Below, piece by piece: positions 42,409-50,024 of a DNA stretch of 64,000 nt. The translations under genes and the position numbers were made by a program. How positions within the stretch are numbered: the stretch's first letter is position 1; each line of letters opens with the position of its first letter. The notes below the pieces were generated by a model. That model saw only the letters and a program-made list of their open reading frames with translations, had not been told where the DNA came from and ran no database searches. The stretch is from NCBI GenBank assembly GCA_022651245.1, contig JALCQM010000002.1, forward strand, positions 31,047-95,046, read 5' to 3'. The stretch comes from Lactobacillus sp. (GTDB taxonomy: Bacteria > Bacillota > Bacilli > Lactobacillales > Lactobacillaceae).

Positions 42409-42756
42409 ATGACGAGACAGGAATTGATTGCTTACTGCCAGAACGAATACAATGCGATAGTGGATAAACCATTCAAACATTATCCGGAATATGTCGCCAT
42501 TCGCCATCAGAATGGTAAATGGTTCGGGCTAGTCATGAATGTGCCTGCGACAAAACTGGGCCTACCTGGAACAGACGGCATTAAAATCCTCGATTTAAAG
42601 GTCGACCCGGAGCTGAATTCAATGTTGCAAATACAGCCAGGCTTTCTTCCCGGCTACCATATGCCTAAAGCGCACTGGCTTAGCGTACGGTTGGCTGACT
42701 TTACGACCAGCCAGCTGGCTGATTTAATTGCAGGTAGCTATAACGCAACAAAGTAA
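42409..42756 (+). CDS. MmcQ/YjbR family protein
   Basis: A 115-residue DUF419 domain: an N-terminal helix (LIAYCQNEY), WFGLVMNVPATKLGLPGTDGIKILDLKVDP and a C-terminal YHMPKAHWLSVRL segment typical of the CyaY-like fold. DNA binding was proposed for the family but is not settled. ATG 42409 follows GGGGGAG. Terminator follows. Confidence 0.85.
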   Translation: MTRQELIAYCQNEYNAIVDKPFKHYPEYVAIRHQNGKWFGLVMNVPATKLGLPGTDGIKILDLKVDPELNSMLQIQPGFLPGYHMPKAHWLSVRLADFTTSQLADLIAGSYNATK

Positions 42757-42778
42757 CGCTAGGCCGTCAACCAATATC

Positions 42779-42824
42779 AAAAGACCACTGGCAACGGGTT
42801 GCAAGCCGTTACCAGTGGTCTTTT
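42779..42824. terminator. Bidirectional terminator
   Basis: AAAAGACCACTGG (42779-42791) and CCAGTGGTCTTTT (42812-42824), with an inner AACGG/CCGTT pair. Serves the YjbR-like gene and the convergent MFS gene. Confidence 0.9.
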
Positions 42825-42847
42825 CTTTCTTTTAAGGCGTCATGTCG

Positions 42848-44029
42848 TCACACCGCGCGGGCCTGGCGCACGGTTTCAACTAGGCTGGCTAGCACCATCC
42901 CCACCACGACCAGGAGCACATAGCGGGGCAAGGCGTTGACCGTGCCATCGTGCATGCGGCTCATCAACAGCGTGAGTGCACTGATGACGAGGTAATAACA
43001 GAAACTGAGCAATCCGCTTGCGGTGCCGATCACGTCTTCAAACCCGATCAGCGCGCGGTTGAGCACGAGTGGCAACGCCGTATACAGGCCACAAAATGTT
43101 GCGAAGATCGCGGCGAGCGATAACCCCAAATGATAGGCGCTACCAAGCATACCGACGGCACCGACTAAAGCGAGCAATAGGCCGCCATTGATAATGTGCT
43201 GCGCGGTCATTCGTGGTGCAAGGACGTTGGTCGCCAGTGCCCCGATAATACTGGCACTGGCGATCACCAAGCCCAGCCAACCATATTGAACGGCGGTGAG
43301 GCCAAATTCGCGCTCAAAGATAAATGGCGCCTCGGCGTAATAGCTGAATAAGATGCCATTAATACCGCTGATCAAAATGCCGTAGACCCAAACTTGAGGG
43401 CTGCGTAACATGCGTCTCGCGATTTTAGGCCAAGGTAGCGCTTGTTGCTTTGCCCCCGTGCCTTTGGTTTCTGGCAAGCGCGTCAAGGTGTATAGCCACA
43501 AGCCAACAGCCATCGTGATCAAGCCAGCGAACACACTGTGGTAATCGCCATAATACGTTTGGAGCGCGCCACCGATCAAGGGGCCCAAAGCAGGTGCTAA
43601 CGCCATTGCTGCGCTAACTTTAGCGAAAACGCGCTCGCCGGTGACCCCGCTGAACGATTCGCGCATCATGGTTTGGGTGACGACTGACCCGGCGGCGGCC
43701 CCATACGCTTGCAAGAGGCGCGCCAGGAGTAACCAGGTGAAATTGGTTGCGAGCCATAACCCCAGGTTACCGACGAGATACACGGCGATCCCCCACAGCA
43801 TGGCTGGACGGCGACCGATGCGATCGGATAGGCGCCCCCAAAACAACACCCCGATGGCAAAGCCAACGAAGTAGCTGCCCATTGTCAGTTGACTCGTAGC
43901 AGCAGAAACCGTGAACGTTTGACTTAGCGCCGGCAGCACCGGCGTAAAAATCGATTCGCTGATCTGGGGAAACCCCACCAGCGCAATCATTAAGAGAAGA
44001 GAAGGTACTTTATTTTGGACGTTTTTCAA
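42848..44029 (-). CDS. MFS drug-efflux transporter (Bcr/CflA type)
   Basis: A 393-residue major facilitator with twelve predicted helices. Motif A in the loop between helices 2 and 3 is GRLSDRIGRRPAML, and SESIFTPVLPALSQTF lies at the N-terminus. RLLQAYGAAAGSVVTQTMMRE and LAPALGPLIGGAL (motif C-like) place it with Bcr/CflA drug:H+ antiporters. Promoter and regulator are not evident; the NAD(P)H-oxidoreductase gene lies upstream on the same strand with a 174-bp gap. Confidence 0.9.
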   Translation of the reverse strand: MKNVQNKVPSLLLMIALVGFPQISESIFTPVLPALSQTFTVSAATSQLTMGSYFVGFAIGVLFWGRLSDRIGRRPAMLWGIAVYLVGNLGLWLATNFTWLLLARLLQAYGAAAGSVVTQTMMRESFSGVTGERVFAKVSAAMALAPALGPLIGGALQTYYGDYHSVFAGLITMAVGLWLYTLTRLPETKGTGAKQQALPWPKIARRMLRSPQVWVYGILISGINGILFSYYAEAPFIFEREFGLTAVQYGWLGLVIASASIIGALATNVLAPRMTAQHIINGGLLLALVGAVGMLGSAYHLGLSLAAIFATFCGLYTALPLVLNRALIGFEDVIGTASGLLSFCYYLVISALTLLMSRMHDGTVNALPRYVLLVVVGMVLASLVETVRQARAV

Positions 44030-44203
44030 GAATAGTCTCCTTAGATTTTATTCTGCAAAAAAACGTCCTTGGTCATTTACGGTGACACACGCAATAAAGG
44101 TGACATAGGTTGCCATTGCGTTTCACCCCGCTTTCACTAATATCGTGCTAGTAGCATAGCAACTCAGCTAGGAAAACACAAGGCAAAATGGTGCGTGGCC
44201 AAC

Positions 44204-44791
44204 TTAGTGCTGGCCGTTTTTGTACAGTTCTGGTAGGTCTTCTAGGAACTGTTGGCGCACCGCGTCAGTCGTGAGGTTGACTTTGCCGAAGTGAAGCCAA
44301 TTCGTGTGTTCTGGGGCGATGCCGAGATCGGCAAAAACGCGATTGATCAGGTTACTCTGGATCGGATCGCCGGATTCTTTGATCAGATAATCTTTGGTCA
44401 AAGTCGCGGTCGTGATCACGGTCGCACGTTTGATGTACGTCAATAACCCGCGCCACTCGGGATCTTCAACATAGGCGAAGTTCAGCAGCATGACTTTGTC
44501 AAAAAAGCCCTTGAGTTCCGCCGGTAGGCCGTGCCACCAGATGGGCGTGATAAAGATCAGTTCGTCTGAAGCGGCGATCAGCGCCTGGTAATGCTTGACC
44601 AGCGCATAAGGGGTGTCGCCGGCACTAAACAAGCGTAACTCTTCGCTGGAATAGCGGGGATCGAAGCCGTCTTGGTAAAGGTCGATGATTTGGTAGGCCT
44701 CGTGGTTAGCTTTAAATGAAGCCGTCAAGCGCTCTAGGATCGCGTGATTGAAGCTGCCGGCATACGGATGCGTGTAGATAATGATTTTCAT
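44204..44791 (-). CDS. Flavodoxin-fold NAD(P)H oxidoreductase
   Basis: A 195-residue quinone-reductase-like flavoprotein (Flavodoxin_2). YTHPYAGSFNHAILERL is the FMN/FAD phosphate loop and FITPIWWHGLPAELKGFFDKVML the conserved isoalloxazine region. ATG 44791 lies five bases after the GGAGG that is itself part of the longer frame starting at 44803. A related gene is at 48513-49106. Electron acceptor unknown. Confidence 0.88.
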   Translation of the reverse strand: MKIIIYTHPYAGSFNHAILERLTASFKANHEAYQIIDLYQDGFDPRYSSEELRLFSAGDTPYALVKHYQALIAASDELIFITPIWWHGLPAELKGFFDKVMLLNFAYVEDPEWRGLLTYIKRATVITTATLTKDYLIKESGDPIQSNLINRVFADLGIAPEHTNWLHFGKVNLTTDAVRQQFLEDLPELYKNGQH

Positions 44792-44869
44792 AATAACCTC
44801 CATGGATGGGTGGCGTGTTAACCGGTAAAAAAAGCGACGGCGACAGTTTCACCTGCGCAAATGATGGCG

Positions 44870-45421
44870 TTAGCGCGCCTTCAAGGTGTAAGTGGCGCCG
44901 GTAACGGGATGGTTAGCGCCGAAGAATACCGCGCCGCGCAAAACTTGTGCTGTGTACGGACTGCCGCTAGGGGTGAGCGTGAAGTAACTGGTAGGCGTCG
45001 CCGGATATAACCTAAACGGCCCCTTGGTCACGGTGATCGAGAGCCACTGGGTTCCGCGAGGCGCAAATTGATACCCGCTATCGTGTCTACCGTCACCAGA
45101 GAATGGCCTGGAGCGGTAAGCTTGGCCTTTGGTCAGTGTTTTGACCGTTGGCGGTTGGGCAGTTTTGCGAGCAATTTGCGGTGTTGCTTTCACCGGGTGG
45201 CCAGTGCGATCGCTCAAGACGATCGCTGGATCAGAGGCGGCAGGCTCCGAGCCATCGGCGGTCAACGTGGCGATCTGGTGCCCGTTTTTGTCGTAGATGA
45301 TCGACTTGCCTGCCGGCTGGTCGGAGACGGTGTTGGCGTGGTGGGTCATGAGGCTGGCAAAGAGGCCTAGCCCAATGAGTGGCAAGGCAAACAAAGTCAG
45401 GCGTGTCGTCGTTTTGATCAA
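44870..45421 (-). CDS. Exported or membrane-anchored protein of unknown function
   Basis: 183 residues. An N-terminal hydrophobic segment (LTLFALPLIGLGLFASLM) after KTTTR looks like an uncleaved signal or anchor. The remainder is polar, Pro/Thr rich, with no cysteine, repeated motif or catalytic pattern I recognise. The start is TTG at 45421 with AGGAGG upstream. I do not recognise the family. It lies after the flavodoxin-fold gene's upstream region, on the same strand, so the two may be co-transcribed. Confidence 0.65.
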   Translation of the reverse strand: MIKTTTRLTLFALPLIGLGLFASLMTHHANTVSDQPAGKSIIYDKNGHQIATLTADGSEPAASDPAIVLSDRTGHPVKATPQIARKTAQPPTVKTLTKGQAYRSRPFSGDGRHDSGYQFAPRGTQWLSITVTKGPFRLYPATPTSYFTLTPSGSPYTAQVLRGAVFFGANHPVTGATYTLKAR

Positions 45422-45464
45422 AAAAACCTCCTCGAAGCGAACGTGTCAGACAACAAGCTGATTA

Positions 45465-45568
45465 TAGCATGCTGAAACGATCGAACGAGTGAACTTTAAT
45501 CATTAAATATATCGTTAGGCTGTTATTAAACACTAAATAACAATCAAAATATTATTTTATGATGTTGA
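45465..45568 (+). other. AT-rich non-coding stretch ahead of paired terminators
   Basis: Markedly AT-rich compared with the surroundings and without an ORF. It separates two divergent genes. It may hold promoters for both, or a promoter for a short RNA ending at the terminators that follow. Confidence 0.4.
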
Positions 45569-45598
45569 GAGGCGCCGACCGCGCCCCTCGGATTTTTT
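45569..45598 (+). terminator. Terminator without an upstream gene (first of two)
   Basis: GAGGCGC (45569-45575) with GCGCCCCTC (45581-45589), followed by GGATTTTTT. Confidence 0.7.
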
Positions 45599-45610
45599 CG
45601 CTAACGCCAG

Positions 45611-45654
45611 CCAGTCGGTGAATGGTCACCCCCTTTTACGCCGACTGGTTTTTA
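45611..45654 (+). terminator. Terminator without an upstream gene (second of two)
   Basis: CCAGTCGG (45611-45618) pairs with CCGACTGG (45641-45648) and is followed by TTTTTAT. No plus-strand coding gene lies upstream, so it may end a small RNA or be an attenuator for the HxlR gene. Confidence 0.75.
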
Positions 45655-45753
45655 TAAAACCTGCGGCGTTACCGATGAGTTGAGTGTATGATGACAATAG
45701 CGTTGGAACAAGTACGCAAAATAAAGTGCGGTACACACCCAAAGGAGAGTGCT

Positions 45754-46149
45754 ATGGCGGATATTGACTACATTAAAGAGAATCGCTTAGAGGATACGGG
45801 GTTCGCCTATACGCTACGGTTGATCGGCGGCAAGTATAAGTTGCAGGTTTTATACGCGCTCGTTTTGAACCATGCACCAATTCGCTATAATGCGTTGAAG
45901 CGGTTATTGGTGCCGATTGCGTTTAAAACCTTGACCAATACGCTGCGTGAATTGGAAGCAGATGGCCTCATTGCGCGCAAAGTCTATCCGCAAGTGCCCC
46001 CTAAGGTCGAATATCGACTCACCAAGCGTGGCGAGTCGTTGGTCCCCGTGATGGATATGATCTGCTCGTGGGGTGAAGAACAGAATAAGGCGAGCAAGGT
46101 GCCACATGCGCAAAATAGTGACTGGCCAAAAGAAATGCAGGTGAAGTGA
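45754..46149 (+). CDS. HxlR-family regulator
   Basis: A 131-residue winged-helix protein. AYTLRLIGGKYKLQVLYALVLNHAPIRYNALKRLL is the HxlR HTH region. It lacks the N-terminal cysteine seen in the relative at 37.8 kb. ATG 45754 lies six bases after AAAGGAG; the frame is open from 45688 without a better start. The MerR gene begins within its stop codon (TGATG), so the two regulators form one operon. Confidence 0.88.
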   Translation: MADIDYIKENRLEDTGFAYTLRLIGGKYKLQVLYALVLNHAPIRYNALKRLLVPIAFKTLTNTLRELEADGLIARKVYPQVPPKVEYRLTKRGESLVPVMDMICSWGEEQNKASKVPHAQNSDWPKEMQVK

Positions 46150-46559
46150 TGACGTTAACCATGAAGCAAGTCGCCGAACAGTTTTCACTGTCTGAGCATA
46201 CCTTGCGTTATTATGACAACATTGACCTGATTCCAGGCGTGATCCGCAACGCGCAAGGACGGCGCGAATTCACAGAGGAGGCCGTCGGGTGGTTGCAGTT
46301 TATCGTGGCGTTGCGCACTACCGGCATGAGCCTTGACGAGATCCGCCACTATATTGAATTAACCTATGCCGGTTCGGACACGATCGAGACGCGGATCAAC
46401 ATGCTCCAACACCAGTCAGCGCATGTTGATCAACAAATCCAGCAGCTGCAAGAACAACGGGCGATCATCACCGACAAGATCAAACATTATCAAGAATCGC
46501 TGGCGACAGGTACCACCTTGTCGCCGAACAAAAAGCCATACCAAGGTCAGTGGGTATGA
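46149..46559 (+). CDS. MerR-family regulator
   Basis: A 136-residue MerR protein: winged HTH at residues 3-70 (TMKQVAEQFSLSEHTLRYYDNIDLIPGVIRN) and a C-terminal dimer coil (residues 75-120). No metal-binding cysteines, so it belongs to the stress or aldehyde-sensing type. It is translationally coupled to the HxlR gene. The convergent SDR gene downstream has a 19-bp-spacer promoter with a MerR dyad, which makes it the likely target. Confidence 0.9.
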   Translation: MTLTMKQVAEQFSLSEHTLRYYDNIDLIPGVIRNAQGRREFTEEAVGWLQFIVALRTTGMSLDEIRHYIELTYAGSDTIETRINMLQHQSAHVDQQIQQLQEQRAIITDKIKHYQESLATGTTLSPNKKPYQGQWV

Positions 46560-46570
46560 CTTCGGTATGG

Positions 46571-47407
46571 CTAAAGGTTGCCAGTGGAGAGGGTCAGCGC
46601 TTCGTTGGCTTGATCGCTTTTGGCAAGGGCTTTGGCGTGTTGTTGCGCAGAGGTGTAGGCGTCTTTGCCGATCAGCAGGTGGGTTGGGGCATTCGCCATG
46701 TCACTGAGCGTATAGATGACTTGGGCCACCTTTTCCGGTTCGCTCACATAGCGCGGCGCATCGGAGTCCCACTGCTCGTGCACCAAGTCGATCCATTGGC
46801 CGACGGTTGCTTGGTAAGCGGTGGCTTTATCTGCTTGCATTGAGCGGCCGCCCCAGTCGGTGCGCATACCGCCGGGTTCGACCGTGGTCACTTGGATGTT
46901 GAACGGCGCCACTTCTTCGTGCACCACTTCCGTCAGGCCGTTGACGGCAAACTTGGCACTTTGGTACGCCCCGAGGCCGGGACCACCGACGCGCCCGCCA
47001 ATCGAGCTAATGTTGATGATGTGCCCGTGTTGTTTTTTCCGCATCTCAGGGAGCACGGCCTTGATCGTGTATAGGGTCCCGTAAAAATCGGTGTCCATTT
47101 GAGCCTTGAAGCTGGCTAACGGCATCTCTTCAACGGAAGCCATATTAGCGAACCCAGCATTGTTGACCAAGACGTCGATACCGCCAAAATGATGACTCGC
47201 CGCTTTAACGGCATCGTTGACGGCGGCCATGTCGGTCACGTCTAAAGCGAGCGGATAAACCTGAGCGCCATAAGTGGTGACCAGAGACGCTAATGCTGAC
47301 GTGTCGCGCGCTGTAGCCACGACCTGATCACCAGCTTGCAGGGCTTGTTGGGCGATCGCACGCCCTAAACCGCGGGAACTGCCTGTAATAAACCATGTTT
47401 TTGTCAT
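46571..47407 (-). CDS. Short-chain dehydrogenase/reductase
   Basis: A 278-residue classical SDR. TGSSRGLGRAIA at residue 8 is the cofactor loop, NNAGFAN stabilises the core, and the catalytic set is Ser in INISSIGG with YQSAK. EPGGMRTDW follows. Its promoter on the minus strand has TTGACT and TATAGT 19 bases apart around a MerR-type dyad. Substrate unknown; reduction of an aldehyde or ketone is likely. Confidence 0.9.
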   Translation of the reverse strand: MTKTWFITGSSRGLGRAIAQQALQAGDQVVATARDTSALASLVTTYGAQVYPLALDVTDMAAVNDAVKAASHHFGGIDVLVNNAGFANMASVEEMPLASFKAQMDTDFYGTLYTIKAVLPEMRKKQHGHIINISSIGGRVGGPGLGAYQSAKFAVNGLTEVVHEEVAPFNIQVTTVEPGGMRTDWGGRSMQADKATAYQATVGQWIDLVHEQWDSDAPRYVSEPEKVAQVIYTLSDMANAPTHLLIGKDAYTSAQQHAKALAKSDQANEALTLSTGNL

Positions 47408-47431
47408 CGGAATTACCTCCTGTTTCGCTTC

Positions 47432-47462
47432 ACTATAGTTTGTTCGAGTCGCTCTAAGTCAA
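47432..47462 (-). promoter_or_regulatory. MerR-type promoter with 19-bp spacer
   Basis: Read on the minus strand: TTGACT (47462-47457), 19 bases, TATAGT (47437-47432). The spacer starts a dyad CTTAGAG-CGA-CTCGAA. Overlong 19-bp spacing with such a dyad is the hallmark of promoters switched on by MerR activators. Confidence 0.8.
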
Positions 47463-47580
47463 GCTATTTTTTGCGGCGGCTTTACGTGGTGATAAAAATT
47501 ATTTTTTATCGGTCATAAGGCGGACCTGTTGCTGCCGCTGAGATGATACACTGGGGCTATTAAATAAAGGTGGCGACAAT

Positions 47581-48456
47581 ATGCAAAAAACGATTCTGAT
47601 CACGGGCGCTTCGAGTGGCATGGGTAAAGCGGCGACCGAGTTGTTTGCGGACCAAGGCTGGACCGTGTATGCAGGCGCACGACGCGTGGAACTGATCCCC
47701 ACGGGTGACAACATCCACCCCTTACACCTGGATGTGACCGACCATGACAGCAACGCGCAATTCGTTGCGCAGGCGTTGACACAACAGACGCGGTTGGATG
47801 TCTTGTTGAACAACGCGGGATACGGTGAATACGGGCCGTTGGAAGAGGTGCCGTTGGCCTCGGCGCGCCGCCAACTGGAGACAAATCTATTAGGGGCAGC
47901 CGACTTGACCCAATTGGTCCTACCGTTAATGCGGCGGCAAGGTTATGGGCGCATCATCAATAACTCCAGTATCGGTGGGGATATGTATTCGCCTTTAGGT
48001 GGGTGGTATTACGTCTCTAAGCACGCCTTGAACGTGTGGTCGGACACGTTGGATTCTGAGATTCGCCAGTTTGGTCTGCGCTCGGTCGTGGTTGAACCTG
48101 CCGGCACGGAATCGAACTGGTCGGCGATCGCGATGCAACATGCACGCACCAACTTGACGACCGATTCCCCATACCGCCAGTTAACCAGTGGGTTCATCAA
48201 TTTGTTCGATCGCTTTTTGACCACCAGTGGCGCGACGAGTGCCGACTTGGCGGAGGTGTTCTACCGCGCCGCCACAGACCGGCGGCCGCATCGCCGCTAC
48301 TACAATGCCCACGCGGATCATACGGTGGCAAAGTTTGCCCAGGCCTTCCCTGGGGCGTTCGCCCAAGTCATTAATTTGGCCACGAAATTGGCGTTGCACA
48401 CGGCCAAGTCCGACGTTGCGGCTGAAGGTGAAGCGTTAGGCGATAGTACAGACTGA
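47581..48456 (+). CDS. Short-chain dehydrogenase/reductase
   Basis: A 291-residue classical SDR. The cofactor loop is TGASSGMGKAA at residue 8, with NNAGYGEYG, and the catalytic Ser and YYVSK in INNSSIGGDM and GGWYYVSKHALN. PAGTESNW follows. It is divergent from the other SDR gene but has no MerR-type promoter. Substrate unknown. Confidence 0.9.
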   Translation: MQKTILITGASSGMGKAATELFADQGWTVYAGARRVELIPTGDNIHPLHLDVTDHDSNAQFVAQALTQQTRLDVLLNNAGYGEYGPLEEVPLASARRQLETNLLGAADLTQLVLPLMRRQGYGRIINNSSIGGDMYSPLGGWYYVSKHALNVWSDTLDSEIRQFGLRSVVVEPAGTESNWSAIAMQHARTNLTTDSPYRQLTSGFINLFDRFLTTSGATSADLAEVFYRAATDRRPHRRYYNAHADHTVAKFAQAFPGAFAQVINLATKLALHTAKSDVAAEGEALGDSTD

Positions 48457-48502
48457 AAAAAGGCGTCACCTGATGAGCAATTTCTCATCGGGTGGCGCCT
48501 TT
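48456..48502. terminator. Bidirectional terminator
   Basis: AGGCGTCACCTGATGAG (48461-48477) with CTCATCGGGTGGCGCCT (48484-48500), A-run before and TT after. Shared with the convergent flavodoxin-fold gene. Confidence 0.88.
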
Positions 48503-48512
48503 GCGATGCTAG

Positions 48513-49106
48513 CTAATGTTGACGCGCACCGATCTGAGTCGCTTGTTGTAGCCAAGCCTGGCGTTTTGCGTCGGTGCTGGTTTTGACCATATTGCAGCTT
48601 AGCCACTGAATGTGCTTGAGGCCCATTTTTTTGAATGTTCCGCGGATTAAGGCGCGCTGAATTGCGTTGCCAAACGCCCAGCGGTACAGCGCTTTGGGCG
48701 TGTTCATCGTGGTGATGATCGTGGTCGCTTGCAGGTGGTTCAGCCGTGAGCGCATCCCGGTACCGTTTGCGGTGTAGTCGAAGGTTTCCCCTGGGAAGAT
48801 CACCTTGTCGATGAACCCTTTCATCATTGCGGGCATCAGCTCCCACCAAATCGGGAACACCAAGATCAAGTGCTCAGCGTCTTGCAGTCGGCGAATGTAG
48901 TCGCGGGCTTGCTCATCTTGCGCCTGATGCTTGAGAAAGCCGATCAAATCGGCGCTGTGCATGACAGGATCGAATTGCTCCGCCTCTAAATCGATCACAT
49001 CGACGTCTTGGCCACTGTTTTTGGCCCCTTGTGCGGCGGCGACCATCAAGGCGTGGCAGAAGCTGCCTGCGTATGGGTGACAGGTGACGATAACTGTTTT
49101 TGACAT
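48513..49106 (-). CDS. Flavodoxin-fold NAD(P)H oxidoreductase
   Basis: A 197-residue Flavodoxin_2 protein: CHPYAGSFCHALMVAA is the flavin phosphate loop, VFPIWWELMPAMMKGFIDKVIFPGETFDY the ring-binding region. It resembles quinone or azo reductases of the MdaB/YwrO group. GGAGG precedes the ATG. A Crp/Fnr regulator gene lies 67 bp upstream on the same strand and may control it. Paralogous in fold to the gene at 44204-44791. Confidence 0.9.
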   Translation of the reverse strand: MSKTVIVTCHPYAGSFCHALMVAAAQGAKNSGQDVDVIDLEAEQFDPVMHSADLIGFLKHQAQDEQARDYIRRLQDAEHLILVFPIWWELMPAMMKGFIDKVIFPGETFDYTANGTGMRSRLNHLQATTIITTMNTPKALYRWAFGNAIQRALIRGTFKKMGLKHIQWLSCNMVKTSTDAKRQAWLQQATQIGARQH

Positions 49107-49172
49107 ATCCTAACCTCCAATAGTTGATGAGGTCAGTATAGTGACGCGGAGGCAGGCCAGCATTAACAATTG

Positions 49173-49718
49173 TTAAGCCGACGGCGTGTTTTTGACTCGG
49201 TTGCGGATTCGCGATAAGGATACCGGCGTGATACCGAGATACGAGGCCAGTTCGTGCTGTGGGACCCGCGCGACCAGGGCCGGATCGGCGGCGACGAGGC
49301 TACGGTAACGCGACTCGGGGGATTGTTCGATGCGGTTCAAAAAATAGCGGGTGTAGTCGATAAAACGCTGACAGATATGGTTCGTGAAAGCGGCCAGCAG
49401 CGCAGGCTCCTGCTGCAACGAACGCTGTAGCACGGCGCTATCGATCGCAATGACGGTCGTGGGTTCGAGCGCGGTGATTGAAAACAGGCTGGGTTTTTCT
49501 AGGTAGAAGCTTTCGAATGATGCCACGATTTGGTTTTCAAAGAAGAACTGGACGGTAATGTCGCGGCCGTCGTCGTTGTGCCACAGGCGGACACCGCCTT
49601 GGGCCACGAAAAAAAGTTGTGTGGAACGATCGCCTTCACGCAGTAAGTCGGCACCAGCCGCAACGTGGCGGCGGTGGCCAAGTCGGTTAAAAAGGTCGTC
49701 GTAATCTGTAATTGCCAT
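49173..49718 (-). CDS. Crp/Fnr-family regulator
   Basis: A 181-residue protein: cyclic-nucleotide-type beta-roll at residues 15-110 (FFVAQGGVRLWHNDDGRDITVQFFFENQIV) and HTH near residue 150 (VPQHELASYLGITPVSLSRIRNRV). No Fe-S cysteine cluster is visible, so it is not a classical FNR. ATG 49718 follows GGGAGG; the frame is open to 49742. Likely regulator of the adjacent oxidoreductase gene. Confidence 0.9.
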   Translation of the reverse strand: MAITDYDDLFNRLGHRRHVAAGADLLREGDRSTQLFFVAQGGVRLWHNDDGRDITVQFFFENQIVASFESFYLEKPSLFSITALEPTTVIAIDSAVLQRSLQQEPALLAAFTNHICQRFIDYTRYFLNRIEQSPESRYRSLVAADPALVARVPQHELASYLGITPVSLSRIRNRVKNTPSA

Positions 49719-49743
49719 GCTATCCTCCCAGTTTGCTCTCATT

Positions 49744-49910
49744 ATACCGCCGTTGGTGCTGGCGATAGGCGTAAAAAAACGCCATGACGCTTTTAGTTTA
49801 TCTGGTTAACATCCCCAAAAATGCAGGTATAAGCGGTTAATTGTTTCAATAATCTCGATTAACTAACTGCCGCCGTTTGTCGCAAAAGGCGGCCCTGGCA
49901 CTACTCCGGT
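49744..49910. other. Intergenic stretch with no clear feature
   Basis: AT-richer, without an ORF. It probably contains the promoter of the Crp/Fnr gene, which I could not place. Confidence 0.35.
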
Positions 49911-49943
49911 CGCCAGCCCCGATCCGCGGCGCCTAATTGCCGG
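49911..49943. repeat. Right-end fragment of family M repeat
   Basis: CCAGCCCCGATCCGCGGCGC and CCTAATTGCCGG match the right stem of the M elements at 1.5 and 11.3 kb. The preceding AACTGCCGCCG looks like a leftover of the other end, so this is a deletion derivative. Confidence 0.7.
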
Positions 49944-49985
49944 CCCCTTCCCTTGAGACCAAACCTAACAAAACCGTTCAGACAC

Positions 49986-50024
49986 AAAAATAGCGCTGTG
50001 GCAAAAAGCCACAGCGCCATTTTT
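49986..50024. terminator. Terminator of the carAB operon
   Basis: AAAAATAGCGCTGTGGC (49986-50002) with GCCACAGCGCCATTTTT (50008-50024). It overlaps the last bases of carB and is symmetrical, so works both ways. Confidence 0.9.

Noticed and set aside
45601..45660. Guanidine riboswitch or other known leader near HxlR gene
   Set aside because: No matching core motif; the sequence is fully explained as a terminator hairpin.
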